DNA from: Pantoea vagans | GTDB lineage: Bacteria > Pseudomonadota > Gammaproteobacteria > Enterobacterales > Enterobacteriaceae | Assembly: GCF_004792415.1 (NCBI RefSeq) | Contig: NZ_CP038853.1 | Location: 2,294,001 to 2,358,000, forward strand | DNA length: 64,000 nucleotides | Direction of reading: 5' to 3' | Shown here: one piece after another, positions 1 through 8,403 of the stretch | Layout: each line of letters begins with the position of its first letter | How positions within the stretch are numbered: the stretch's first letter is position 1 | Notes under the pieces: model-generated | What the model was told of the DNA's origin: nothing | The model's database searches: none | What the model saw: the letters and a program-made list of their open reading frames with translations, nothing else | Position numbers and translations under genes: made by a program

Positions 1-510
1 GCCTTCGATCTTCAAAGGGAAGGATTCGACAATGGCCAAATCCAGATCTTCACACAGGTCTTTACGGACGCGGTTAAGCACTTCCATACCGATCTGCTGG
101 TGCGCCATCTCACGACCGCGGAAGCGGAGCGTGATTTTGGCTTTATCGCCATCTTCCAGAAAGCGAATCAGGTTGCGTAGTTTGACCTGATAGTCGCCAT
201 CATCGGTTCCAGGACGGAATTTGATTTCCTTAACCTGAATAACTTTTTGCTTCTTCTTCTGTTCCTTAGAAGATTTGCTTTTTTCATAGAGGAACTTGCC
301 GTAATCCATAATACGGCAGACCGGCGGTTCGGCATTCGGGCTGATTTCGACTAAGTCGCCGCCCGCTTCCTCGGCTTTTTCCAGAGCTTCGCGTAATGTG
401 ACAATGCCAATCGGCTCGCCATCCATGCCCGTTAAGCGCACTTCAGTTGCGCGGATTTCACTGTTAATTTTGTTCGGACGCGTCGGTAGTACTCGTTTTC
501 CGCCTTTAAT
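1..510 (-). CDS. infC: Translation initiation factor IF-3 (partial, AUU start)
   Basis: Initiation factor IF-3 binds the 30S subunit, prevents premature joining of 50S and checks start-codon pairing. The frame reads 170 codons from 510 to the window edge and matches IF-3 throughout, including the linker region rich in KEQKKKQK. About ten C-terminal residues lie outside the window. The start is the rare codon ATT at 510-508, followed by KGGKR. A strong GGAGG at 519-523 lies inside the last codons of thrS. No ATG or GTG fits this ribosome-binding site. In E. coli the AUU start lets IF-3 repress its own translation, so the same feedback is expected here. The gene follows thrS by three bases and is presumably cotranscribed with it. 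Confidence 0.96.
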   Translation of the reverse strand, partial: MKGGKRVLPTRPNKINSEIRATEVRLTGMDGEPIGIVTLREALEKAEEAGGDLVEISPNAEPPVCRIMDYGKFLYEKSKSSKEQKKKQKVIQVKEIKFRPGTDDGDYQVKLRNLIRFLEDGDKAKITLRFRGREMAHQQIGMEVLNRVRKDLCEDLDLAIVESFPLKIEG

Positions 511-513
511 ACT

Positions 514-2442
514 TTATTCCTCCAATTGGTGAAGATTTCGGCTGCGAATCTCTTGTTGAAGTTTCTCAACAAACAGATCGACATCCATCGATCCCAGGTC
601 TTTACCACGGCGGGTGCGAACGGCAACTTTGCCAGATTCCACCTCTTTATCACCGCAGACCAACATATAAGGGACGCGACGTAATGTGTGCTCGCGGATT
701 TTAAAGCCTATCTTCTCATTTCTCAAGTCTGCCTTCACACGAATGCCAGCATTCTGCAGCTTACGCGTCAAAGACTCAACATATTCCGCTTGTCCGTCGG
801 TAATATTCATTACCACAACTTGCAGCGGTGCCAGCCAGGTTGGGAAGAAACCGGCGAATTCTTCGGTAAGAATACCGATGAAGCGCTCCATCGATCCCAG
901 AATCGCACGGTGAATCATCACTGGCGTCTGACGGTCGTTGTTTTCACCCACGTAGGTTGCTTCAAGGCGTTTTGGCAGGGAGAAGTCTAGCTGAACTGTT
1001 CCGCACTGCCAGGCGCGATCAAGACAATCGTACAAAGTGAACTCAATTTTAGGGCCATAGAACGCGCCTTCGCCGGGCTGGAACTCAAACTCAATGTTGT
1101 TTTCGTTCAACGCAGCGGCCAGGTCTTCCTCGGCACGATCCCACATCTCATCTGTACCAATGCGCTTATCAGGACGGGTGGATAACTTCACCACAATCTT
1201 TTCAAAGCCGAAGGTGCTGTACATGTCATAAACCATGCGGATACAGCTGTTCACTTCGTCACGCACCTGCTCTTCTGTACAGAAGACGTGTGCATCATCC
1301 TGGGTAAAGCCGCGAACGCGCATCAGACCGTGCAGCGCACCCGATGGCTCATTACGGTGACAGCTACCAAACTCTGCCATACGCAGCGGCAGGTCACGGT
1401 AGGATTTCAGACCCTGATTAAAGATCTGAACGTGTCCAGGACAGTTCATCGGTTTGATGCAGTATTCACGGTTCTCAGATGAGGTGGTGAACATTGCTTC
1501 TTTATAGTTTTCCCAGTGCCCGGTTTTTTCCCACAGGACGCGGTCCATCATGAACGGACCTTTCACTTCCTGATACTGGTACTCTTTTAATTTGCTGCGG
1601 ACAAACACTTCCAGCTCGCGGAAGATAGTCCAGCCGTCATTATGCCAGAAGACCATACCAGGTGCTTCTTCCTGCATGTGGTAGAGATCCAGCTGCTTAC
1701 CAATCTTACGATGGTCACGCTTCGCCGCCTCTTCCAGACGCTGCAGATAGGCTGCCAGCTGCTTTTTGTCTGCCCATGCGGTGCCATAAATACGCTGCAG
1801 CATTTTGTTGTTGCTGTCGCCGCGCCAGTAGGCACCGGAGATCTTCTGCAGTTTAAAATGATGGCAGAACCGCATGTTCGGCACGTGCGGACCGCGGCAC
1901 ATGTCGACATATTCTTCGTGATGATACAGGCCAGGCTTATCGTCATGGCTGATGTTTTCATCAAGAATGGTGGTCTTGTAGATTTCGCCGCGCGCCGCAA
2001 AGACGTCGCGTGCTTCCTGCCAGCTGACCTTTTTCTTCACCACATCGTAGTTGGTTTCAGCCAACTGATGCATGCGTTTTTCCAGCAGGTCGATATCTTC
2101 CTGGGTCAGGGTACGATCGATGTCGACATCATAATAGAAGCCGTTATCAATGACCGGGCCAATCGCCATTTTGGTATCCGGCCACAGCTGTTTAATTGCG
2201 TGCCCTAACAGGTGCGCACAGGAGTGACGGATGATTTCCAGACCCGCTTCATCTTTTGCGGTAATGATCGCAACAGCGGCGTCGTCGGTGATGGGATCAA
2301 CAGCATCAACCAGTTCACCGTTAACACGGCCAGCGATACAGGCTTTCGCCAGACCCGGACCGATGTCCAGCGCAATATCCATGACACTGACAGGGCGGTC
2401 AAACACGCGCTGGCTGCCATCAGGAAGCGTAATTACAGGCAT
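514..2442 (-). CDS. thrS: Threonyl-tRNA synthetase
   Basis: This cytoplasmic enzyme charges tRNA-Thr with threonine. The 642 residues equal the length of E. coli ThrS. In order there is an N-terminal TGS domain (about 1-62), the editing domain with its [10 protein letters not shown] motif (about 73-82), and the class II catalytic core. The core shows the zinc-site segment MNCPGH, motif 2 around [12 protein letters not shown], and motif 3 around [11 protein letters not shown]; the anticodon-binding domain closes the protein. The ATG at 2442 follows AAGGAC. The leader upstream holds a hairpin resembling the E. coli thrS operator, annotated separately. The stop overlaps the ribosome-binding region of infC, which suggests coupled expression. 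Identification is secure. Confidence 0.98.
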   Translation of the reverse strand: MPVITLPDGSQRVFDRPVSVMDIALDIGPGLAKACIAGRVNGELVDAVDPITDDAAVAIITAKDEAGLEIIRHSCAHLLGHAIKQLWPDTKMAIGPVIDNGFYYDVDIDRTLTQEDIDLLEKRMHQLAETNYDVVKKKVSWQEARDVFAARGEIYKTTILDENISHDDKPGLYHHEEYVDMCRGPHVPNMRFCHHFKLQKISGAYWRGDSNNKMLQRIYGTAWADKKQLAAYLQRLEEAAKRDHRKIGKQLDLYHMQEEAPGMVFWHNDGWTIFRELEVFVRSKLKEYQYQEVKGPFMMDRVLWEKTGHWENYKEAMFTTSSENREYCIKPMNCPGHVQIFNQGLKSYRDLPLRMAEFGSCHRNEPSGALHGLMRVRGFTQDDAHVFCTEEQVRDEVNSCIRMVYDMYSTFGFEKIVVKLSTRPDKRIGTDEMWDRAEEDLAAALNENNIEFEFQPGEGAFYGPKIEFTLYDCLDRAWQCGTVQLDFSLPKRLEATYVGENNDRQTPVMIHRAILGSMERFIGILTEEFAGFFPTWLAPLQVVVMNITDGQAEYVESLTRKLQNAGIRVKADLRNEKIGFKIREHTLRRVPYMLVCGDKEVESGKVAVRTRRGKDLGSMDVDLFVEKLQQEIRSRNLHQLEE

Positions 2443-2480
2443 TTCATGTCCTTATTTGCAGTGGTAAGCCACACGAAAGC

Positions 2481-2500
2481 TTACATGCAACGTAATGTAA
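2481..2500 (-). promoter_or_regulatory. thrS translational operator hairpin (tRNA-Thr anticodon mimic)
   Basis: Read on the minus strand, a 6-bp stem TTACAT/ATGTAA closes an 8-base loop TACGTTGC. The loop contains CGU, a threonine anticodon. It lies about 40 bases upstream of the thrS ATG. In E. coli, ThrRS binds an anticodon-arm mimic at a similar place and blocks ribosome loading. The match in position, stem and loop supports the same autoregulation here. The other operator domains were not modelled. Confidence 0.7.
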
Positions 2501-2629
2501 AATGAGTGACCTGGCGTGATATCAGACCCACATTGTCGGAATGTCGCCAGGATTGCAGTGCGGAGCAGATGATAGCAGTTTTCGCCGACGAGAAAAACCA
2601 TCCCCTTTTCGCTAAGCCATGGAGCGAAC

Positions 2630-2665
2630 AAAAAAAAGCGGCCTGACACACAGTGTCAGACCGCC
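2630..2665 (-). terminator. Rho-independent terminator after ydiY
   Basis: The stem arms GCGG-CTGACAC and GTGTCAG-CCGC (one mismatch) enclose a 3-base loop. On the minus strand the stem is followed by a run of eight T. It lies just beyond the ydiY stop and upstream of the thrS promoter region. Confidence 0.85.
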
Positions 2666-2690
2666 GGGCATGGCGCAGGCAAAAATGCGC

Positions 2691-3452
2691 TTACATAGCG
2701 TAAGAGAGCATGATTGAGGTTTTGGTGTCGGTGCGATCTGGCGCAGACTCAGCCGGATTGTTGTTCCAGGTGACGTTGTAAGCCAGCTTCAGCGCGAAGT
2801 GGCTATTGATAGCGACCTGCAGGCCGGTTTCAGAGTTCACCGTGGTGTCTTCACCGAAGCTGCTCAGCACGGATACGCCCTGAATAAATTTGGTGGTATC
2901 GGTCAGCTGCCACTGATAGCTCACAGCGCCATAGCCCAGCGCCTTGGTCTGATGACCGCCAGCGTGGTAATCGTCATAACGTACACCCGGACCAAATTCC
3001 GCACGCAGCGAGTGCACCGGACCGTTCAGGATCTGACGACCGTAACCGGCAGTCAGCACGTCACGTGAATCGTAACCATTGAAACGATCGCTTAACCAGC
3101 TCGCCTGGCCAAACAGGTAGTCATAGGAGTTGAGGTTATAGCGTGAACGACCACCGATGTTGTACGTCTCTGAAGAGCGTTCATCATTTGACGAGGTGTT
3201 CGCTGCGTTACCCCACAAGCTGTAGGCCATAGATGACTGATACCAGGTCATATTGGTCTGAGCAGTCAGCGATGAACTGGTGGTGTTACCGGTTTGCGCC
3301 AGGTATCCCGCAGAAGCAGAACCTTCAAATGGCTTTTTAGCCGTGGAAGGGTCATCCATTGAGGTGAATACGGCGTTATCGGCCAGTGCCTGGTGACAAA
3401 ACGCTCCGGCGGAGAGCAAAAGAACAGCAGACAGCTTGTTATAGGCTTTCAT
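2691..3452 (-). CDS. ydiY: YdiY-type outer membrane protein (DUF481)
   Basis: This is a predicted 253-residue outer membrane beta-barrel of the DUF481 / salt-induced outer membrane family; E. coli YdiY is 252 residues. The protein starts MKAYNKLSAV with a classic signal peptide ending near QALA. Alternating aromatic and polar strands follow, as in a barrel (for example YNIGGRSRYNL), and it ends in a short strand LSYAM. An upstream in-frame start at 3515 would place 21 odd residues before the signal peptide and has no ribosome-binding site, so 3452 was chosen. The gene is monocistronic, with its own terminator and a candidate promoter far upstream. Molecular function is not established for the family. 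Confidence 0.85.
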   Translation of the reverse strand: MKAYNKLSAVLLLSAGAFCHQALADNAVFTSMDDPSTAKKPFEGSASAGYLAQTGNTTSSSLTAQTNMTWYQSSMAYSLWGNAANTSSNDERSSETYNIGGRSRYNLNSYDYLFGQASWLSDRFNGYDSRDVLTAGYGRQILNGPVHSLRAEFGPGVRYDDYHAGGHQTKALGYGAVSYQWQLTDTTKFIQGVSVLSSFGEDTTVNSETGLQVAINSHFALKLAYNVTWNNNPAESAPDRTDTKTSIMLSYAM

Positions 3453-3803
3453 TAAATGTGATCCGTGCGACTGTTTAAAAAACGGAGAGTCTGAAGCGTT
3501 TTGCCGGGCATTCAATGCAATTTACGGTAAGTTTTGTAAAAAATTATTAACTTACACAAAATGCCTGGAATCACCCTGACAACCCATGTTAATTGGGAAT
3601 CATCTTATTAACGTCGCGCATTATAGTGCTGCCCAAATGAAAAGCCAGACGTAACGGCAGAAAGATTTTTACGTCATGGGCAGGGCTCCTGACACTGATT
3701 TACGCTGTGCGTCACGACAGATACCCAGCATCTCTTTCATAATTCGCCTGAATTTTCACCATAGTCTACGCTCAGTTCAGTTTCTCTTTCCCGGAGGTGC
3801 CTT
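3453..3803. other. Intergenic region between ydiY and the ghoS-family gene
   Basis: This is 351 bases without a gene. It holds a candidate minus-strand promoter for ydiY (-10 TATAAT at 3625-3620). At its right end is the ribosome-binding site GGAGGTGCC of the ghoS-family gene. No other open frame, RNA gene or repeat was seen. The ydiY leader would be long, about 160 bases. Confidence 0.5.
3620..3648 (-). promoter_or_regulatory. Candidate sigma-70 promoter of ydiY
   Basis: On the minus strand a perfect TATAAT lies at 3625-3620, with a weak -35 (TGGCTT, 3648-3643) at the ideal 17-base spacing. It would give a leader of about 160 bases before the ydiY ATG. The poor -35 keeps confidence low. Confidence 0.4.
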
Positions 3804-4124
3804 ATGAGCAATACTGCCCTGACCCGCTATATCGTGGCCTTTCATTATCAGGAGTCGGGATTAAGTGACATCCTGGAGCTGACCAGCGCGATGACCGCCG
3901 CCGGTTTCACCACCACGCTGGCCGATGAAAATGGCCATCCCCATGAGCTGGGCACGAACAGTTATGGCATTGTCAGTACGCTGGACGCTGAGGATCTGCG
4001 ACAGCAGGTTGCAGCTGCCGGTGAAAACGCCCTGGGTCAGAAACCGGATGTGACTGTCATGACCTTTGAAGAGTATCTGCGGGACACTGCCAGTCATCGC
4101 CCCGCCACCTCAGCGCCGGAATAA
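3804..4124 (+). CDS. GhoS/YdiZ-family protein (orphan antitoxin-like)
   Basis: This 106-residue protein resembles GhoS, the endoribonuclease antitoxin of the E. coli type V system GhoS/GhoT. Shared landmarks are an N-terminal YIVAFHY strand (GhoS: YVVSFDY), a central ADENGHPHEL (ADEYGIPRQL) followed by NSYGI, and near the C-terminus VTVMTFEEYL (LNIMTVDDYF). The ATG follows GGAGGTGCCTT. GhoT, a small two-helix membrane toxin, would be expected just downstream. Only 79 bases separate this gene from yniA and they encode no such peptide. By gene order it sits where E. coli has ydiZ, which from memory belongs to the same family. Family assignment is fairly secure; nuclease activity here is not demonstrated. 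Confidence 0.75.
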   Translation: MSNTALTRYIVAFHYQESGLSDILELTSAMTAAGFTTTLADENGHPHELGTNSYGIVSTLDAEDLRQQVAAAGENALGQKPDVTVMTFEEYLRDTASHRPATSAPE

Positions 4125-4203
4125 AAAGGTGCAATCACGCAGGTTTTAGTGAATATTCAGGCATCAGCATCGGACTTACGCAGCGAACAACGAGGATAGC
4201 CCT

Positions 4204-5097
4204 ATGTGGTCAGCCATCAGTCGTCTGTTAAGCGAGCAGTTAGGCAACGCCGAAATCACTCAACGTCACGCCCTTGCAGGTGGTGATATCCATCCCACCT
4301 GGCATATTCGCTACGGTGACCATGATGTCTTCGTTAAAAGTAACAGCCGCGAGATGCTGTCGCTTTTTACGTGGGAAGCCGACCAGCTTGCCTTGCTGGC
4401 GCGCACCGGCACGGTTCGGGTGCCAGAAGTGTATGGTGTGGGTCATCATCGCGAGGAAAGCTTTCTGTTGCTGGAGTACATCAGGCCACAGCCCTTTGAT
4501 GAGCAGAGTGCATATCAGCTGGGTCAGCAGCTGGCGCACCTGCACCAGTGGAGCGAACAGACGCAGTTCGGCCTCGATTTCGACAATAACATCACCACCA
4601 CGCCCCAGCCCAATAGCTGGCTGCGGCGCTGGTCGGTCTTTTTTGCCGAACAGCGCATTGGCTGGCAGCTGCAGCTGGCGGCCGAAAAGGGGATTCAGTA
4701 CGGGGATACCGAGCTGATTATCGCCTCCGTGCAGCGGGTGCTTGCGTCACATCATCCGCAGCCGTCGCTGCTGCATGGCGATCTCTGGCCCGCTAACTGC
4801 GCCAGCAGCGGCAATGGCCCCTGGCTGTTCGATCCCGCCTGCTACTGGGGCGACCGTGAGTGCGATTTAGCCATGCTGAGCTGGTACCCTGACCTGCCCC
4901 GCCAGATTTATGACGGTTATCAGGCCGTGTGGCCCCTGCCGGATGGTTTTTCGCAGCGTCTGCCGGTCTACCAGCTCTACTATCTGCTGAACCGGGCTAA
5001 CGTGTTTGGCGGGCACTGGCCTGGCGATGCGCAGTTCGCCATTGGCCAGTTGCTGGATGAGGATGCGCTCGGCACCCGTCAGGCCAGGCCGGCCTGA
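4204..5097 (+). CDS. yniA: Fructosamine kinase family protein
   Basis: This is a predicted cytoplasmic kinase of the fructosamine-3-kinase / aminoglycoside phosphotransferase fold. The family phosphorylates sugar adducts on amino groups, marking glycated protein for repair. Of the 297 residues, an N-terminal lobe with the nucleotide-binding lysine (VFVKSNSREM) precedes the catalytic loop LLHGDLWPANC (about 192-202), which carries the invariant Asp and Asn. The metal-binding segment FDPACYWGDRECDLAM follows at about 210-225. These are the hallmarks of YniA. The ATG has a GAGGATAGCC upstream. It lies in the conserved ydiZ-yniA-yniB-yniC order, convergent with yniB. Substrate is inferred from the family only. 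Confidence 0.9.
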   Translation: MWSAISRLLSEQLGNAEITQRHALAGGDIHPTWHIRYGDHDVFVKSNSREMLSLFTWEADQLALLARTGTVRVPEVYGVGHHREESFLLLEYIRPQPFDEQSAYQLGQQLAHLHQWSEQTQFGLDFDNNITTTPQPNSWLRRWSVFFAEQRIGWQLQLAAEKGIQYGDTELIIASVQRVLASHHPQPSLLHGDLWPANCASSGNGPWLFDPACYWGDRECDLAMLSWYPDLPRQIYDGYQAVWPLPDGFSQRLPVYQLYYLLNRANVFGGHWPGDAQFAIGQLLDEDALGTRQARPA

Positions 5098-5109
5098 CGG
5101 CGTTCACGG

Positions 5110-5646
5110 TCAGATAAAGCCCAGCAGCGACAGCGCAAAATATCCGGCTATCGCAATCACCACTGGCAGGACATAAAGCGGGAAGATCTGCAGGAAGATG
5201 GTGTGACGAGGAACGCGCACCTTCTCTTCCAGTTGCTGACGGCTGCGTCCTTCACTGCCCTTTGCCTGCTCCAGAATCATCTGATCTTCAATGCCCTCTT
5301 TGACGTGACGTGCCTGCCGTCCCATCCGCGCGCCTGATGATTCCAGCGCCAGCCCGACAAAAATCAGAATGTAGATCAGCCAGAAACCCAGATTCATCTG
5401 ACCGTTAAATTCCGGTACCGGCGAGTTATGCCAGAAAACGTTCAGGAATGGCGTGTTGAAGCGCAGCATATCGACAATGACATGGACGAAATCAAGCATA
5501 ACGGCGTCAATGCCCGGCTGCTTCTCGCTGTGCTTAAACATAAAGCTCAATACCGAAATAATGGTCGACAACAGTGCCACTAAAAAGAGCACCCAGCCCA
5601 CCACGCGCTTAAGGATGGCGATACGGCCAGCCTGTTGATAGGTCAT
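5110..5646 (-). CDS. yniB: YniB family membrane protein
   Basis: This 178-residue inner membrane protein matches E. coli YniB (same start MTYQQAGRIA, same end SLLGFI). Hydrophobic segments are near residues 15-35 (VVGWVLFLVALLSTIISVL), 85-105 (LGFWLIYILIFVGLAL) and the last 25 residues. Between the second and third lies a charged stretch with ARMGRQARHVKEG. An in-frame extension to 5694 is rejected because 5646 has a clear AGGAG five bases upstream and matches the E. coli start. Function is unknown. It reads toward yniA and is divergent from yniC, with about 150 bases between their starts. Confidence 0.9.
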   Translation of the reverse strand: MTYQQAGRIAILKRVVGWVLFLVALLSTIISVLSFMFKHSEKQPGIDAVMLDFVHVIVDMLRFNTPFLNVFWHNSPVPEFNGQMNLGFWLIYILIFVGLALESSGARMGRQARHVKEGIEDQMILEQAKGSEGRSRQQLEEKVRVPRHTIFLQIFPLYVLPVVIAIAGYFALSLLGFI

Positions 5647-5795
5647 AATATCTCCTGAAACTGGAATCCAATTTGCCGTCAGTCTACCTGCCAACGGAGA
5701 AATTTCCCAAATAAAGCGTGGTCAATCGGATGAAGCATGCGTCAGCAGAGAATGATGTTATGGTTAAACCGACTTTATTTATAAGGAGACCGCTG

Positions 5796-6464
5796 ATGAC
5801 CTGGCACCGCCCTGTCCTTGCTGCCCTGTTTGATATGGATGGCTTACTGATCGATTCTGAACCGCTGTGGGATCAGGCTGAACTGGATATCTTTTCAACG
5901 CTGGACGTCGACCTGTCACGACGCAGTGAAATGCCCGATACCCTTGGCCTGCGCATCGACCAGACTGTGCGGATGTGGTACGAAACGCTGCCCTGGCAGG
6001 GCCCCTCTCAGCAGGAGGTTACTGACCGTATTATTGCGCGCGCCATGACGCTGGTGGATCAGACGCGGCCGCTGCTGCCTGGCGTGGAAACGGCGCTGCA
6101 ACTCTGCCAGGAGCAGGGAATGAAAATCGGCCTTGCCTCAGCATCGCCGCTCATGATGCTGGAACAGGTACTGGAGATCTTCAACCTGCGCCGCTATTTC
6201 GATGTGCTGGCTTCAGCAGAAGCACTGCCCTACAGCAAGCCCCATCCGCAGGTCTACCTTAACGCCGCCGCCAGCCTGGCGATTGATCCACTCAACTGCG
6301 TCACGCTGGAAGACTCTTTCAATGGCATGATCGCCACCAAAGCGGCCCGCATGCGGTCGATTGTGGTGCCCGCCGCTGAACATCGCGACGACCCGCGCTG
6401 GGCGCTGGCAGATGTCCGGCTGGACAATCTGACCCAGCTTAGCCTGCAGCATCTGCAGGGATAA
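5796..6464 (+). CDS. yniC: Hexitol phosphatase HxpB / 2-deoxyglucose-6-phosphatase (HAD family)
   Basis: This is a HAD-superfamily phosphatase acting on small sugar or hexitol phosphates in the cytoplasm. The 222 residues equal E. coli YniC. The nucleophile motif FDMDGLLIDSEPLWD lies at about residues 12-26 (DxD motif), motif II at LASASP (about 115), motif III lysine at YSKPHPQVYL (about 148), and motif IV at LEDSFNGM (about 172). The start at 5796 has AAGGAG at a good distance; the longer frame back to 5718 lacks one. A strong terminator follows directly. Substrate range is taken from the E. coli enzyme. Confidence 0.93.
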   Translation: MTWHRPVLAALFDMDGLLIDSEPLWDQAELDIFSTLDVDLSRRSEMPDTLGLRIDQTVRMWYETLPWQGPSQQEVTDRIIARAMTLVDQTRPLLPGVETALQLCQEQGMKIGLASASPLMMLEQVLEIFNLRRYFDVLASAEALPYSKPHPQVYLNAAASLAIDPLNCVTLEDSFNGMIATKAARMRSIVVPAAEHRDDPRWALADVRLDNLTQLSLQHLQG

Positions 6465-6469
6465 CAAAC

Positions 6470-6496
6470 AGCCCGCACATAGCGGGCTTTTTTTTG
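6470..6496 (+). terminator. Rho-independent terminator after yniC
   Basis: The stem AGCCCGC/GCGGGCT is followed by a run of eight or more T, starting six bases after the yniC stop. Confidence 0.9.
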
Positions 6497-6530
6497 CCCG
6501 CTGCGCCTGCCGGTTGATCTACTCCGCAAA

Positions 6531-6550
6531 AAATAAAACAACGTTTCATT
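6531..6550 (+). promoter_or_regulatory. KdgR-like operator upstream of kduI
   Basis: The sequence AATAAAACAACGTTTCATT is a near palindrome whose half sites AATAAAAC and AATGAAAC match the KdgR box remembered from pectin and hexuronate genes of enterobacteria (AATRAAAY centre YRTTTYATT). It lies about 90 bases upstream of kduI, whose E. coli and Dickeya counterparts are KdgR-controlled. Site type is inferred from motif and target together. Confidence 0.7.
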
Positions 6551-6638
6551 TTTATTGAATTCCCATCCCGCTCTGCCTAAGATGCCCGAAGCGTCCCCAT
6601 TCGGGGCATGAATAACCTGACCTGCAGAGAGGCCTGAG

Positions 6639-7475
6639 ATGGACGTTCGCCAAAGCATTCACAGCGATCACGCTAAACAGCTCGACACTGACGCGCTGCG
6701 CCGCGAGTTTCTGATTGAGACGATTTTTTCCGCTGACAATTACACCCTGACCTACAGTCACATCGACCGCATCATTATTGGCGGCGTAATGCCGGTTAAT
6801 AACCCAGTCACTATCGGTGATGAGATAGGAAAGCAGCTGGGCGTCAGTTACTTTCTTGAACGCCGCGAGCTGGGCATGATCAACATTGGCGGCCCGGGTC
6901 TGGTTGAGGTCGACGGTAAAGCCTGGGAGATCGGTCATGAAGAGGCGCTTTACATTGGTAAAGGTGCGCGCAACCTGCTGTTCCGCAGCCTGAACCCGGC
7001 CCAGCCCGCTAAATTCTATTACAACAGCGCACCCGCACACTGCACCTTCCCTGATAAGAAGATTACGTTACAGGAAGCCGCAACTGCCACGCTGGGTGAT
7101 GCTGCTACTGCCAATCGTCGCACCATTAACAAATTTATCGTGCCGGATGTGCTGCCCACCTGCCAGCTCACCATGGGCTTAACCCGACTGGATGAAGGCA
7201 GCCTGTGGAACACCATGCCCTGTCACACCCATGAACGGCGCATGGAAGTCTATTTCTACTTCGATATGAGCGAAGAGAGCGCGGTCTTCCACATGATGGG
7301 AGAACCCCAGCAAACCCGCCATCTGCTGGTACATAACGAGCAGGCGGTCATCTCACCCAGCTGGTCAATTCATGCCGGCGTCGGCACCCAGCGTTACACC
7401 TTTATCTGGGGCATGGTGGGTGAGAATCAGGTCTTTGATGACATGGACCACGTCAAAATCAGCGAAGTGCGTTAA
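6639..7475 (+). CDS. kduI: 5-dehydro-4-deoxy-D-glucuronate isomerase
   Basis: This enzyme converts 5-keto-4-deoxyuronate, made from pectin or hyaluronate fragments, to 3-deoxy-D-glycero-2,5-hexodiulosonate. Length is 278 residues, equal to E. coli KduI. The zinc-binding cupin motif is visible in [14 protein letters not shown] (about 195-208), with the His-x-His and Glu ligands, and the later ligand His in SWSIHAGVG (about 245). The ATG follows GAGAGGCCTGAG. kduD follows after 17 bases, so the two form a short operon that performs consecutive steps. A KdgR-like box lies upstream. In E. coli kduI-kduD sits elsewhere; here it is placed between yniC and ydjM. Confidence 0.96.
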   Translation: MDVRQSIHSDHAKQLDTDALRREFLIETIFSADNYTLTYSHIDRIIIGGVMPVNNPVTIGDEIGKQLGVSYFLERRELGMINIGGPGLVEVDGKAWEIGHEEALYIGKGARNLLFRSLNPAQPAKFYYNSAPAHCTFPDKKITLQEAATATLGDAATANRRTINKFIVPDVLPTCQLTMGLTRLDEGSLWNTMPCHTHERRMEVYFYFDMSEESAVFHMMGEPQQTRHLLVHNEQAVISPSWSIHAGVGTQRYTFIWGMVGENQVFDDMDHVKISEVR

Positions 7476-7492
7476 GCAGAGGAGAAGCATAA

Positions 7493-8254
7493 ATGGTACT
7501 GAATACGTTTGATTTAAAAGGCAAAGTGGCAATGGTGACCGGTTGTAATACCGGTCTGGGTCAGGGTATGGCTCTGGGGCTGGCTCAGGCTGGCTGCGAC
7601 ATTGTCGGCGTTAACCGTTTCGAACCTGACGAAACGCAGCGTAAAGTTGAAGCACTTGGCCGCCGTTTCTGGTCGATATCGGCTGACCTGATGAAATCTG
7701 ATGTTGCGTCGCAGGTTGTTGAGCAGGCGGTCGCAGCCGCGGGCAGAATTGATATTCTGGTCAACAACGCCGGGATTATCCGTCGTGAAGATGCACTGAA
7801 CTTCAGCGAGCAGGACTGGGATGATGTGATGAACATCAACAGTAAAACGGTCTTTTTCCTGTCACAGCAGGTAGCACGGCAGTTTATTGCTCAGGGTAAC
7901 GGCGGCAAGATTATCAATATCGCCTCTATGCTGTCGTTCCAGGGCGGCATCCGCGTGCCTTCATATACAGCGTCGAAAAGCGCAGTCATGGGTTTGACGC
8001 GTCTGATGGCAAACGAGTGGGCGAAGCATGGCGTTAATGTTAATGCGATTGCCCCAGGTTATATGGCTACCGATAACACTGAACAGCTGCGTAAAGACCA
8101 GGCCCGAAGCGATGAGATCCTGGGGCGTATCCCGGCAGGACGCTGGGGCGTGCCTGATGACATGATGGGCCCGGTAGTTTTCCTGGCCTCTTCCGCGTCT
8201 GACTACGTTAATGGCTATACACTGGCGGTAGATGGCGGCTGGCTGGCCCGTTAA
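7493..8254 (+). CDS. kduD: 2-dehydro-3-deoxy-D-gluconate 5-dehydrogenase KduD
   Basis: This short-chain dehydrogenase follows KduI, reducing the hexodiulosonate to 2-keto-3-deoxygluconate with NAD(P)H. Of 253 residues, the cofactor motif TGCNTGLG is at 16-23, NNAG at 91-94, the catalytic Ser145, and YTASK with Tyr158 and Lys162. The ending YTLAVDGGWLAR is typical of the family. The start ATG has GAGGAG nine bases upstream. It is the second gene of the kduI-kduD operon. Identification rests on the family plus the kduI neighbour and is strong. Confidence 0.95.
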   Translation: MVLNTFDLKGKVAMVTGCNTGLGQGMALGLAQAGCDIVGVNRFEPDETQRKVEALGRRFWSISADLMKSDVASQVVEQAVAAAGRIDILVNNAGIIRREDALNFSEQDWDDVMNINSKTVFFLSQQVARQFIAQGNGGKIINIASMLSFQGGIRVPSYTASKSAVMGLTRLMANEWAKHGVNVNAIAPGYMATDNTEQLRKDQARSDEILGRIPAGRWGVPDDMMGPVVFLASSASDYVNGYTLAVDGGWLAR

Positions 8255-8363
8255 TCTTTCTGGCAGAACGGGCGGACAGTGTTTCATCGCTGTCCGTCTT
8301 GTTAAAAATATTCATGCTTCGTTACAGCGTCACATGTTCTCATTTACTGGATAAATCCCTATA

Positions 8364-8379
8364 CTGGATGCATCGACAG
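8364..8379 (+). promoter_or_regulatory. LexA-like SOS box upstream of ydjM
   Basis: CTGGATGCATCGACAG fits CTG-N10-CAG with a palindromic centre, and TATACT just overlapping its left edge could be the -10. E. coli ydjM is a LexA-regulated gene with a box in the same place. One outer position deviates (CTGG for CTGT). Confidence 0.72.
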
Positions 8380-8403
8380 CTTTCTTTGCAACCAGGTTCT
8401 ATC

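Noticed and set aside
4125..4203. A ghoT toxin gene after the GhoS-family gene
   Set aside because: The 79-base gap is too short for the roughly 57-residue toxin and no hydrophobic peptide can be read from it.
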